The notes under the pieces: generated by a model
Database searches by the model: none
Told to the model about the DNA's origin: nothing
What the model saw: only the letters and a program-made list of their open reading frames with translations
In this document: in pieces, positions 17,612-25,678 of the stretch
How positions within the stretch are numbered: the stretch's first letter is position 1
How the letters are laid out: each line of letters opens with the position of its first letter
Origin: Rhodocyclaceae bacterium
GTDB lineage: Bacteria > Pseudomonadota > Gammaproteobacteria > Burkholderiales > Rhodocyclaceae
Direction: 5' to 3'
Assembly: GCA_023230455.1 (NCBI GenBank)
Contig: JALNXH010000024.1
Span: 1-53,023, forward strand
Length of the DNA stretch: 53,023 bases
Position numbers and translations under genes: made by a program

Positions 17612-18610
17612 TCACTTAGCGACGACGCGAACCATTTCGAGCACTTTGTTCGAATAGCCCCATTCGTTGTCGTACCAGGCGACGATCTTGACGAAAGTGC
17701 TGTCCAGCGCTATGCCGGCTTCGGCGTCGAACACCGAGGTGCACACTTCATCGCGGAAGTCGGTAGCCACCACCTTGTCTTCGGTGTAGCCGAGAACGCC
17801 CTTCATGGTGCCTTCGGAGGCCGCCTTCATGGCGGCGCAGATGTCCTTGTAAGGCGCTTCCTTGTTCAGTTCCACGGTCAGGTCGACCACGGAGACGTCG
17901 GACGTGGGGACGCGGAAGGACATGCCGGTGAGCTTCTTGTTCAACTCGGGAATTACCACGCCGACGGCCTTGGCGGCGCCGGTGGAGGAGGGGATGATGT
18001 TTTCCAGGATGCCGCGGCCGCCGCGCCAGTCCTTGTTCGACGGGCCATCGACGGTCTTCTGCGTGGCGGTGGCGGCATGCACGGTGGTCATCAGGCCGCG
18101 CTTGATGCCCCAGTTGTCGTTGAGCACTTTGGCTACCGGGGCCAGGCAATTGGTGGTGCAGGATGCGTTGGAGATGATGTCCTGGCCTGCGTAGGTCTTG
18201 TCATTTACGCCGAAGACGAACATCGGCGTATCGTCCTTGGACGGGGCGGACATGATGACCTTCTTGGCGCCGGCGGCGAGGTGCTTGCCGGCGCCCGCTT
18301 TGTCGAGGAAGAGCCCCGTCGATTCGACGACGATGTCGGCACCGATTTCGTTCCATTTCAACTCGGCGGGGTCCTTGACGGCGCTGAGGCGAATCTTCTT
18401 GCCATTGACGATCAGGGTGTTGCCTTCGACCGAGACGTTGCCCTTGAAGCGGCCATGCACCGAGTCGTACTTGAGCATGTAGGCCAGGTAGTCGGGTTCG
18501 AGCAGGTCGTTGATGCCAACGATCTCGATGTCGGGAAAGTTTTGCACCGCGGCGCGGAACACCATGCGGCCGATACGGCCGAACCCATTGATACCAACCT
18601 TGATAGCCAT
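17612..18610 (-). CDS. gap: Glyceraldehyde-3-phosphate dehydrogenase, type I
   Basis: This 332-residue NAD-dependent enzyme oxidises glyceraldehyde-3-phosphate with phosphate. The N-terminal Rossmann motif GINGFGRIGR, the catalytic cysteine in SNASCTTNCLAP, and the phosphate-binding GRGILENIIPSSTGAAK are intact. The adenine-loop region reads VGINDLLEPDYLAYML, with Asp after ND, which favours NAD over NADP. It lies 19 bases after tkt, so it is co-transcribed with it. Confidence 0.96.
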   Translation of the reverse strand: MAIKVGINGFGRIGRMVFRAAVQNFPDIEIVGINDLLEPDYLAYMLKYDSVHGRFKGNVSVEGNTLIVNGKKIRLSAVKDPAELKWNEIGADIVVESTGLFLDKAGAGKHLAAGAKKVIMSAPSKDDTPMFVFGVNDKTYAGQDIISNASCTTNCLAPVAKVLNDNWGIKRGLMTTVHAATATQKTVDGPSNKDWRGGRGILENIIPSSTGAAKAVGVVIPELNKKLTGMSFRVPTSDVSVVDLTVELNKEAPYKDICAAMKAASEGTMKGVLGYTEDKVVATDFRDEVCTSVFDAEAGIALDSTFVKIVAWYDNEWGYSNKVLEMVRVVAK

Positions 18611-18629
18611 GAATATGTCTCCGAGAAAA

Positions 18630-20660
18630 TTACAGCACTGATTGCACGACGCTCACGACGTTCTCCGTCGTGAAGCCGAATTCCTTGAACAGCACGCCGG
18701 CCGGGGCCGATTCGCCGAAACGGTCGATGCCGACGACGGCACCTTCCAGTCCCACATACTTGCGCCAGAAGTCCGATACCCCGGCCTCGATGGCGACCCG
18801 GGGCAGGCCCTTGGGCAGAACGCGCCCCTTATAGGCCGCGTCTTGACGGTCGAACAGGTTGGTACAGGGCATCGACACCACGCGCACCGGGACGCCGGCC
18901 TCGGCCAGTTTGGCTTGTGCCTTGAGGGCGAGATCGACTTCCGAGCCGGTGGCGATGATCACCGCCTTGGCCGTTCCGGCCGCTTCCGCGATTACGTAGC
19001 CGCCGCGGGCGATATCGGCTTGGGTTGCAGCATCGCGTTTGACGAAGGGCAGGTTCTGCCGCGACAGACAAAGCGCTGTCGGGCCATTACTGCGTTCGAT
19101 GGCGGCGGACCAGGAGATGGCCGTTTCCACCGTATCGCACGGACGCCAGACGTCGAGATTGGGCATCAGGCGCAGAGTGGAAATTTGCTCCACCGGCTGA
19201 TGGGTCGGGCCGTCCTCGCCGAGGCCGATCGAGTCGTGGGTGAATACGTAGATCACCCGTTGTTTCATCAGCGCCGCCATACGGATGGCGTTGCGGGCAT
19301 ATTCCGAGAACATCAGGAAGGTGCCGCCGTAGGGGATGAAGCCGCCATGCAGCGCGACGCCGTTCATGATGGCGCACATGCCGAACTCGCGCACGCCGTA
19401 GTGAATATAGTTGCCCTTACCGTCGCGGCCGATGGATTTCGAGCCCGACCAGTTGGTGAGGTTCGATCCGGTCAGGTCGGCCGAGCCGCCGAGCAGCTCC
19501 GGCAGCTTCGGCGCGTAGGCTTCGATGCTGTTTTGCGAGGCCTTGCGGGTGGCGATGGTCTCGGCTTTTTCGTTCAGCTTGGCGAGCACCGTTGCGACGT
19601 GGGCGGGCCATTCCGTCGGCAAAGCACCGGCGCCATTGTTGGCCAATACCCGGCGCTTGAACTCTGCGGCCAGTTCCGGGTGTGCGGCGGCATAGCGTGC
19701 GAATGCACGCTGCCAGTCGGCTTCGAGCTGGGCGCCCTTCTTCTTCGCATCCCAGGCTGCATACACCTCGCGAGGAATTTCGAAGGGACCGAAGTGCCAG
19801 CCGATATGGGGGCGCGCCGCGGCGATTTCGGCTTCGCCAAGCGGTGCGCCATGGACATCGTGGCCGCCTTGCTTGTTCGGCGCACCGCGGCCGATTACCG
19901 TTTTGCAGCAAATCAGGGTGGGGCGCAGGGCATCGGACTTGGCTTCACGGATGGCCGCTTCGAGCGCTTCCGGATTGTGCCCATCGATGTTGCGGATCAC
20001 CTGCCAGCCGTAGGCATGGAAGCGCTCCGGCGTCTTGTCGGTGAACCAGCCTTCGACATGGCCGTCGATGGAAATGCCGTTGTCGTCCCAGAAAGCGATC
20101 AGTTTGGACAGGCCCCAGGTGCCGGCCAGCGAACAGGCTTCGTGGGAAATACCCTCCATCAGGCAGCCGTCGCCGAGGAAAACGTAGGTGTGGTGGTCGA
20201 CGATCTCGTGGCCGGGCCGGTTGAATTCCTGCGCCAGCAGCTTTTCCGCCAGGGCGAAACCGACGGCGTTGCTGATGCCCTGGCCGAGCGGTCCGGTGGT
20301 GGTTTCGACGCCGGGGGCATAACCGTACTCCGGATGGCCCGGAGTCTTCGAGTGGAGCTGGCGGAACTGCTTCAGGTCGTCGATGCTGAGGTCGTAGCCG
20401 GTCAGGTGCAGCAGCGCGTAGAGCAGCATCGAACCGTGGCCGTTGGAAAGCACGAAACGGTCGCGGTTGGGCCACTGCGGGTTGGCCGGGTTATGTCGCA
20501 GATGGTGGTTCCAGAGGACTTCGGCGATTTCCGCCATGCCCATCGGGGCTCCGGGGTGGCCGGATTTGGCCTTTTCTACGGCGTCCATGGCAAGGGCACG
20601 GATCGCGCTGGTGAGATTGGTGAACACAGGGGGTTCGAAATCGCTGAAAGTGGAAGACAT
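18630..20660 (-). CDS. tkt: Transketolase
   Basis: This 676-residue thiamine-diphosphate enzyme moves two-carbon units between sugar phosphates in the pentose phosphate (or Calvin) pathway. The ThDP motif begins at GDGCLMEG. KSGHPGAPMGMAE at the N-terminus, HDSIGLGEDGPTHQPVEQ in the Pyr domain, and the C-terminal transketolase domain are complete. It is the first gene of the tkt-gap-pgk-pyk-fba block. No rubisco or phosphoribulokinase gene is visible, so a purely autotrophic role cannot be claimed. It is divergent from rsmE with about 98 bases between the starts, which should hold both promoters. Confidence 0.96.
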   Translation of the reverse strand: MSSTFSDFEPPVFTNLTSAIRALAMDAVEKAKSGHPGAPMGMAEIAEVLWNHHLRHNPANPQWPNRDRFVLSNGHGSMLLYALLHLTGYDLSIDDLKQFRQLHSKTPGHPEYGYAPGVETTTGPLGQGISNAVGFALAEKLLAQEFNRPGHEIVDHHTYVFLGDGCLMEGISHEACSLAGTWGLSKLIAFWDDNGISIDGHVEGWFTDKTPERFHAYGWQVIRNIDGHNPEALEAAIREAKSDALRPTLICCKTVIGRGAPNKQGGHDVHGAPLGEAEIAAARPHIGWHFGPFEIPREVYAAWDAKKKGAQLEADWQRAFARYAAAHPELAAEFKRRVLANNGAGALPTEWPAHVATVLAKLNEKAETIATRKASQNSIEAYAPKLPELLGGSADLTGSNLTNWSGSKSIGRDGKGNYIHYGVREFGMCAIMNGVALHGGFIPYGGTFLMFSEYARNAIRMAALMKQRVIYVFTHDSIGLGEDGPTHQPVEQISTLRLMPNLDVWRPCDTVETAISWSAAIERSNGPTALCLSRQNLPFVKRDAATQADIARGGYVIAEAAGTAKAVIIATGSEVDLALKAQAKLAEAGVPVRVVSMPCTNLFDRQDAAYKGRVLPKGLPRVAIEAGVSDFWRKYVGLEGAVVGIDRFGESAPAGVLFKEFGFTTENVVSVVQSVL

Positions 20661-20758
20661 GATTTCCTCGGCGTCGGGAACCCGTAATTATCGGCGAAAC
20701 CGGCAGCTCTTGCCTAACCCTTTGTTTGGCAGGGGATGGGCTGTGGAATAATCGCCCG

Positions 20759-21487
20759 ATGCTGCCGAGATTTTTTTGTACCGAAGCCCTCGATCCGGGC
20801 GCCAGCCTCGACCTGCCAGACGCAGTGGCGCATCACGCGGTGCGCGTCCTGCGCATGCAGGAGGGCGACCGCCTGCGTTTGTTCGATGGTCGCGGCGGCG
20901 AGTGGACGGTGCGCCTGACGCGGCTCAAACCAAAGCCCCACGTAATGCTGGAGGCGTTCGACGAGCGCGATGCCGAATCCGCCCTGGCGGTGAAGCTGAT
21001 CCAGAGTCTGCCTACGGGTGACAAGATGGATTGGGTTATCCAGAAATGCGTCGAACTCGGTGTGGCAGCGGTGCAGCCGGTGACCGCACGGCGCAGCGTG
21101 ATCCGCCTGAACGGCGACAAAGCGGCTCGGCGTGCTCTTCATTGGCAGGGCGTGGCGGTGGCGGCCTGCGAACAGTGCGGCCGCAATCGGGTGCCGGCCG
21201 TCGCCGGGCTGCTTGATCTTCCTCAATACCTGGCGCACCCGGCGCAGGAAAATGAGTTGCGTCTGGTACTCGCCCCCGGAGCCGAGTTGCGTTTGCGCGA
21301 CCTTCCGGCGCCGGGCGGTCCGGTGACCCTGTTGGTGGGGCCGGAAGGCGGTTTGGAGGAGGGCGAGATGCAGTCTGCCCGGCAGGCGGGATTCGTTCCG
21401 CTCGGCCTCGGGCCGCGGGTGTTGCGCACGGAAACCGCAGGGCCTTCTGCCCTGGCGGCGATGATGTCACTTTGGGGAGACTTGTAA
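20759..21487 (+). CDS. rsmE: 16S rRNA (uracil-1498-N3)-methyltransferase RsmE
   Basis: This 242-residue SPOUT-class methyltransferase makes m3U1498 in 16S rRNA. The N-terminal PUA-like domain begins MLPRFFCTEALDPG and continues HHAVRVLRMQEGD. The C-terminal trefoil-knot motifs are LLVGPEGGLEEGE and LGLGPRVLRTETAGPSAL. I chose the ATG at 20759 rather than the frame opening at 20726 because it matches the family's N-terminus and length of about 243. Its stop overlaps the start of the next gene (TAATG), so translation is coupled. Confidence 0.95.
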   Translation: MLPRFFCTEALDPGASLDLPDAVAHHAVRVLRMQEGDRLRLFDGRGGEWTVRLTRLKPKPHVMLEAFDERDAESALAVKLIQSLPTGDKMDWVIQKCVELGVAAVQPVTARRSVIRLNGDKAARRALHWQGVAVAACEQCGRNRVPAVAGLLDLPQYLAHPAQENELRLVLAPGAELRLRDLPAPGGPVTLLVGPEGGLEEGEMQSARQAGFVPLGLGPRVLRTETAGPSALAAMMSLWGDL

Positions 21488-22974
21488 TGTTCGAATCCGC
21501 TGAACTCGGCCACAAGATCGACAAGAAAACCTATCAGAAGGACGAACCCAAGCTGCGCGCCGACTTGCTCGACGTCCAGTTCGACCTGAAGGAGGCGTCG
21601 CGCTTCCCGGTGGTGGTTCTGATCAACGGTCTCGACGGCGCCGGCAAGGGCGAGATGGTCAATCTGCTCAACGCCTGGATGGATCCGCGCCACATAGAGA
21701 CCCACGCTTTCCCGGCCCCCTCGGAAGATGAGCGCGAACGGCCGCGCATGTGGCGTTTCTGGCGCGCCCTGCCGCCGAAGGGCAAAATCGGCATTTTCGT
21801 CGGCAACTGGTACACCGATCCGATCGTCGCCCGCGTGCGTGGCGCGATCAAAAGACCCGAACTGACCCAGTCGGTGGATGAAATTCTGCGCCTGGAAAAA
21901 ATGCTTACCGACGAAGGTGCGTTGGTGCTCAAGTATTGGTTCCATCTTTCCAAGAAGGGGCAGAAATCGCGGCTGGAAAAGCTGGAAAAAAATCCGCGTA
22001 CGCGCTGGCGTGTGACCAAGCACGACTGGGATCTGTTCAAGGACTACGACCGTTACGTGAAGACCGCCGAAGAGGTGCTGGGGCGCACCAGCACGGGCAA
22101 CGCGCCGTGGATCGTGGTGGACGGCAGCGACGAGAACTACCGTGCGTTGACCGTCGGTCGACATTTGCTGGAAGCATTGAAGAAGCGTCTGGCGAAGAAG
22201 GAAGACAAGACCACGCGCATCAGCGCCGCGCCCTTGGCGCGCGCGCTGGACGGCCGCGACCTGATCAATTCCCTCGATCTCGCGCAGACGCTGACGAAGA
22301 AGAAATACGATGCCGAACTCGAACGCCTGCAGGGCCGGCTTAACGTGCTTTCGCGCGATCCGCGCTTCCGCAGCCGCTCCGTTGTGCTGGTGTTCGAAGG
22401 CAACGATGCCGCGGGGAAGGGCGGCGCGATCCGCCGCGTAACCTCCTCGATCGATGCCCGCAGCTACCAGATTGTGCCTGTCGCTGCGCCAACCGAGGAA
22501 GAGCGTGCCCAGCCCTACATGTGGCGTTTCTGGCGTCATGTGCCGCGCAAGGGGCGGATGGTGATCTTCGATCGCTCTTGGTACGGTCGCGTACTGGTCG
22601 AGCGGGTCGAGGGTTATTGCAGCGAAGCCGACTGGATGCGGGCCTACGCCGAGATCAACGATTTCGAAGAACAGCAAAGCCGCAACGGTGCCATCATTCT
22701 CAAGTTCTGGCTCGCGGTCTCCAAGGAAGAGCAGTTCCGCCGCTTCAAGGAGCGCGAGAAGACCCGCTTCAAGCGTTTCAAGATCACCGACGAGGACTGG
22801 CGCAATCGCGACAAGTGGGATCAGTACCAGTCGGCCGTCTGTGATATGGTGGATCGTACCTCCACAGAACAAGCGCCTTGGGTGCTGGTGGAAGCCAACG
22901 ACAAGAACTACGCCCGCATCAAGGTGCTCACTGCACTGTGCGAGCGGATCGAAGCCGAGTTGAAAAAAGGATAA
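21487..22974 (+). CDS. pap: Polyphosphate:AMP phosphotransferase (two-domain PPK2)
   Basis: This 495-residue protein contains two PPK2 domains in tandem. The first has Walker A-like INGLDGAGKGEMVNLL near residue 45. The second has FEGNDAAGKGGAIRRV near residue 305, a lid-like WRFWRHVPRKGRM, and FDRSWYGRVLVERVEG. Two-domain PPK2 proteins of this length phosphorylate AMP to ADP with polyphosphate. The second domain carries the full catalytic set, while the first reads IGIFVGNWYTDPI in place of FDRSWY, which fits the usual degenerate N-terminal half. The start codon shares bases with the rsmE stop. It links polyphosphate reserves to adenylate recovery. Confidence 0.93.
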   Translation: MFESAELGHKIDKKTYQKDEPKLRADLLDVQFDLKEASRFPVVVLINGLDGAGKGEMVNLLNAWMDPRHIETHAFPAPSEDERERPRMWRFWRALPPKGKIGIFVGNWYTDPIVARVRGAIKRPELTQSVDEILRLEKMLTDEGALVLKYWFHLSKKGQKSRLEKLEKNPRTRWRVTKHDWDLFKDYDRYVKTAEEVLGRTSTGNAPWIVVDGSDENYRALTVGRHLLEALKKRLAKKEDKTTRISAAPLARALDGRDLINSLDLAQTLTKKKYDAELERLQGRLNVLSRDPRFRSRSVVLVFEGNDAAGKGGAIRRVTSSIDARSYQIVPVAAPTEEERAQPYMWRFWRHVPRKGRMVIFDRSWYGRVLVERVEGYCSEADWMRAYAEINDFEEQQSRNGAIILKFWLAVSKEEQFRRFKEREKTRFKRFKITDEDWRNRDKWDQYQSAVCDMVDRTSTEQAPWVLVEANDKNYARIKVLTALCERIEAELKKG

Positions 22975-22984
22975 GCATCGTTCG

Positions 22985-24313
22985 ATGGAATCCCCCGACG
23001 CCAAGCTGGTCGCCTGGGTACGCCAGGCTGCTCCCTACATCCATGCCTTCCGTGGCAAAACCTTCGTCATTGCCTTCGGCGGCGAAGTGCTGGCCGGCGA
23101 GGATGGCCGTAATCGCGCGCAGGCGCTGATTCACGACATCGCCCTGCTCGACAGCATGGGCATTCGCTTGGTGCTGGTACATGGCGCGCGGCCGCAGATC
23201 GACGCCGAGATGCAGGGGCGGGGGTTGCAGCCGCGTTTCCACAAGGGCCTGCGGGTGACCGATGGCGAGGCGCTGGAATGCGTCAAGCGGGCGATGGGGG
23301 TGACGCGGATCGAGATCGAGGCGCTGCTTTCCCAAGGGTTGCCGAATACGCCGCTGGCCGGCGGCTTCCTGCGTGTGACCGGCGGCAACTTTATCACCGC
23401 GCGGCCGGTGGGGGTGGTTGATGGCGTTGACTTCCAATACACCGGCGCGGTGCGCAAGGTGATCGCCGAGGAAATCCAGGCCGACCTGGAGCAGGAGAAT
23501 GTCGTGCTCATTACCCCGATCGGCGCCTCGCCCTCGGGCGAGATCTTCAATCTCGCCTGGGAAGATGTCGCCGAAGCCGTAGCGGTGGCGGTCAAGGCCG
23601 ACAAGCTGATTTTCCTCAGCGACGCTCCGGGTGTGGTGGACAAGAAGGGCGCGTTGCTCGATGCGTTGACCGCCGACCAGGCCGACGATCTGCTTCGCCG
23701 CAAGGTGAAGCAGGGGCCTGAGGTGGAGCGTGTGCTGCCGCGCGCCGTGCGCGCCTGCCAGGCCGGCGTCGGCCGGGTGCACTTCCTCGATCGCAAGGTC
23801 GACGGGGCGATGCTGATGGAATTCTTCACCCGCGATGGCATTGGCACGGTGATGACGCAGGCGCCGCTGGCCCAGTTGCGCGACGCCTGCAGCGAGGATG
23901 TGGCGGGCGTGTTGGCGGTGATTGCGCCGCTGGAGGCGGACGGCACCCTGGTGCGCCGCGGCCGCGAGTTGATCGAAATGGAAATCCGCAATTTTTCGGT
24001 GGTCGAGCACGATGGCGTGATCGTCGGTTGCGCCGCGCTGTACCCGTTTTCGAAGGACAAGGCCGCGGAACTGGCCTGCCTTGCCGTGATGCCGGAATTC
24101 CGCCGCGCCGGCTATGGCGACCAATTGCGTCGGCATATCGAGGCGCGGGCGAAGAAACTCAAGCTGAAGCGCCTGTTCGTCCTCACCACCCGCACCGCCC
24201 ACTGGTTTACCGAGCGCGGCTTCGCCGAAGCCAGCGTGGACGCTCTGCCGAGTCAGAAGCGCGAGTTGTACAACCTACAGCGGCGCTCCAAAGTATTGGT
24301 CAAAGGACTTTGA
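22985..24313 (+). CDS. argA: N-acetylglutamate synthase
   Basis: This 442-residue enzyme makes N-acetylglutamate from acetyl-CoA and glutamate, the first step of arginine synthesis. The N-terminal amino-acid-kinase domain (FVIAFGGEVLAG, then LVLVHGARPQID) binds arginine for feedback inhibition in this family. The C-terminal GNAT domain has CLAVMPEFRRAGYGDQL for acetyl-CoA binding and ends TRTAHWFTERGF. The FGGE turn, in place of KxGGS, is the known difference from the true kinase ArgB. It follows pap by 10 bases with AAGGAT upstream, so the two are probably co-transcribed. Confidence 0.95.
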   Translation: MESPDAKLVAWVRQAAPYIHAFRGKTFVIAFGGEVLAGEDGRNRAQALIHDIALLDSMGIRLVLVHGARPQIDAEMQGRGLQPRFHKGLRVTDGEALECVKRAMGVTRIEIEALLSQGLPNTPLAGGFLRVTGGNFITARPVGVVDGVDFQYTGAVRKVIAEEIQADLEQENVVLITPIGASPSGEIFNLAWEDVAEAVAVAVKADKLIFLSDAPGVVDKKGALLDALTADQADDLLRRKVKQGPEVERVLPRAVRACQAGVGRVHFLDRKVDGAMLMEFFTRDGIGTVMTQAPLAQLRDACSEDVAGVLAVIAPLEADGTLVRRGRELIEMEIRNFSVVEHDGVIVGCAALYPFSKDKAAELACLAVMPEFRRAGYGDQLRRHIEARAKKLKLKRLFVLTTRTAHWFTERGFAEASVDALPSQKRELYNLQRRSKVLVKGL

Positions 24314-24363
24314 AGGCCGGGCTAAAATCGCCGGCCTCAACCTGTATCTGAAAGGAAAACATC

Positions 24364-24636
24364 ATGGCCCGCACGGTCAATTGCATCAAACTCGGCCGCG
24401 AAGCCGAAGGTCTCGACTTTCCCCCGTTGCCCGGCGCGCTGGGGCAGCGTATTTTCGCGAGCGTTTCGAAGGAGGCATGGCAGCAGTGGATCAAGCTGCA
24501 AACCATGCTGATCAACGAAAACCGCCTCAGCCTGGCCGACCCGCGTGCGCGCCAGTATCTGCAGGAGCAGGTAACCAAGCATTTCTTCGGCGAAGGCGCT
24601 GAAAGCGCGCAGGGTTTCGTTCCGCCGCAACACTGA
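24364..24636 (+). CDS. yggX: Probable Fe(2+)-trafficking protein YggX
   Basis: This 90-residue protein matches the YggX family in length and sequence. It has MARTVNCIKLGREAEGLDF at the start with the conserved Cys7, FASVSKEAWQQWIKLQTMLI in the middle, and LADPRARQYLQEQ near the end. YggX is thought to protect iron-sulfur clusters against oxidative damage or to deliver iron. It lies 50 bases after argA with GAAAGGAAA just upstream of the ATG, in the same direction. Confidence 0.95.
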   Translation: MARTVNCIKLGREAEGLDFPPLPGALGQRIFASVSKEAWQQWIKLQTMLINENRLSLADPRARQYLQEQVTKHFFGEGAESAQGFVPPQH

Positions 24637-24683
24637 GATTCTGCTGTATTGCTGGCGGGGCCGGTTGTAGGGGGCCTGCCGTG

Positions 24684-24726
24684 AAATAACAATCGCCGCC
24701 TGTAGCGTGGCTGCCGCGGGCGGCGA
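24684..24726 (-). terminator. Probable terminator of secF
   Basis: Read leftward, TCGCCGCC pairs with GGCGGCGA around an 18-base loop that can itself fold, followed by TTGTTATTTC. It lies 5 bases past the secF stop. The T-tract is imperfect. Confidence 0.45.
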
Positions 24727-24730
24727 GCAA

Positions 24731-25666
24731 TCAGACGACGGCTTCCTGCTTCTCGACCTTGATCTTGATGAACTGCTCGCGCGAGACGCCGAGCCACATC
24801 ACCAGCGGACTGGCGACCAGCACCGACGAGTAGATGCCGAAGCAGATGCCGATGGTCAGTGCCAGCGCGAAGTAGTGCAGCGCCTCGCCGCCGAAGATCA
24901 GCATCGAGGTGACCATCAGCTGGGTGCTGCCGTGGGTGATGATGGTCCGCGAGATGGTGCTGGTGATGGCATGGTTGAGGACTTCCGGCGTTGCCAGTCC
25001 GCGTTTCTTCTTGAACGTTTCGCGGACCCGGTCGAACACCACCACCGATTCGTTCACCGAGTAGCCCAGCACGGCAAGGATGGCCGCCAACACAGGCAGC
25101 GAGAATTCCCACTGGAAGAAAGCGAAGAAGCCGAGGATGATCACCACGTCGTGCAGGTTGGCGATGATGGCCGAGACGGCGAAGCGCCATTCGAAGCGGA
25201 TGGCCAGGTAGATCATGATCCCGGCCACCACGAGCAGCAGCGCCATTGCACCGTCGGAAGCCAATTCCTTGCCGACCTGCGGGCCGACGAATTCGACGCG
25301 TTTCAATGTCGGCAGGTTGGCGGCATCGAGGGTTTTCAGCGAGGTAATGACACGCTCACCGACTTTGGCGGTATCGGCATCCTTGGAAAGGGGGACGCGG
25401 ATCAACACCTCGCGTGAGGTGCCGAAGTTCTGCACCTGCGTGTCAGTGAATCCGTCCTGGCTGAGCTTTGCGCGCAGCTTGTCGAGGTCCGGAGCCTGGC
25501 TGTAGCTGATCTCCATCAGCGTGCCGCCGGTGAACTCGATGGACAGATGCAGCCCCTTGCCGACGAGGAAGGCTACGGCCAAGACGAAGGTGATCAACGA
25601 AACGATGTTGAACGCCAGCGCATGGCGCATGAAGGGGATGTCTTTTTTGATACGGAAGAATTCCAT
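24731..25666 (-). CDS. secF: Protein translocase subunit SecF
   Basis: This 311-residue inner-membrane protein forms a complex with SecD that uses the proton gradient to pull exported proteins out of SecYEG. The first membrane segment is near residues 20-38, followed by the periplasmic IEFTGGTLMEISYS. Five further segments lie in the C-terminal half, with VLGYSVNESVVVFDRVRE, the hallmark of the RND-like core. It follows secD by 12 bases and is the last gene of the queA-tgt-yajC-secD-secF unit. Confidence 0.96.
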   Translation of the reverse strand: MEFFRIKKDIPFMRHALAFNIVSLITFVLAVAFLVGKGLHLSIEFTGGTLMEISYSQAPDLDKLRAKLSQDGFTDTQVQNFGTSREVLIRVPLSKDADTAKVGERVITSLKTLDAANLPTLKRVEFVGPQVGKELASDGAMALLLVVAGIMIYLAIRFEWRFAVSAIIANLHDVVIILGFFAFFQWEFSLPVLAAILAVLGYSVNESVVVFDRVRETFKKKRGLATPEVLNHAITSTISRTIITHGSTQLMVTSMLIFGGEALHYFALALTIGICFGIYSSVLVASPLVMWLGVSREQFIKIKVEKQEAVV

Positions 25667-25678
25667 GAGGTGTTCCCC

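Noticed and set aside
18642..20687. 681-residue rightward frame opposite tkt
   Set aside because: Antisense shadow of a complete transketolase; no domain or start signal supports it.
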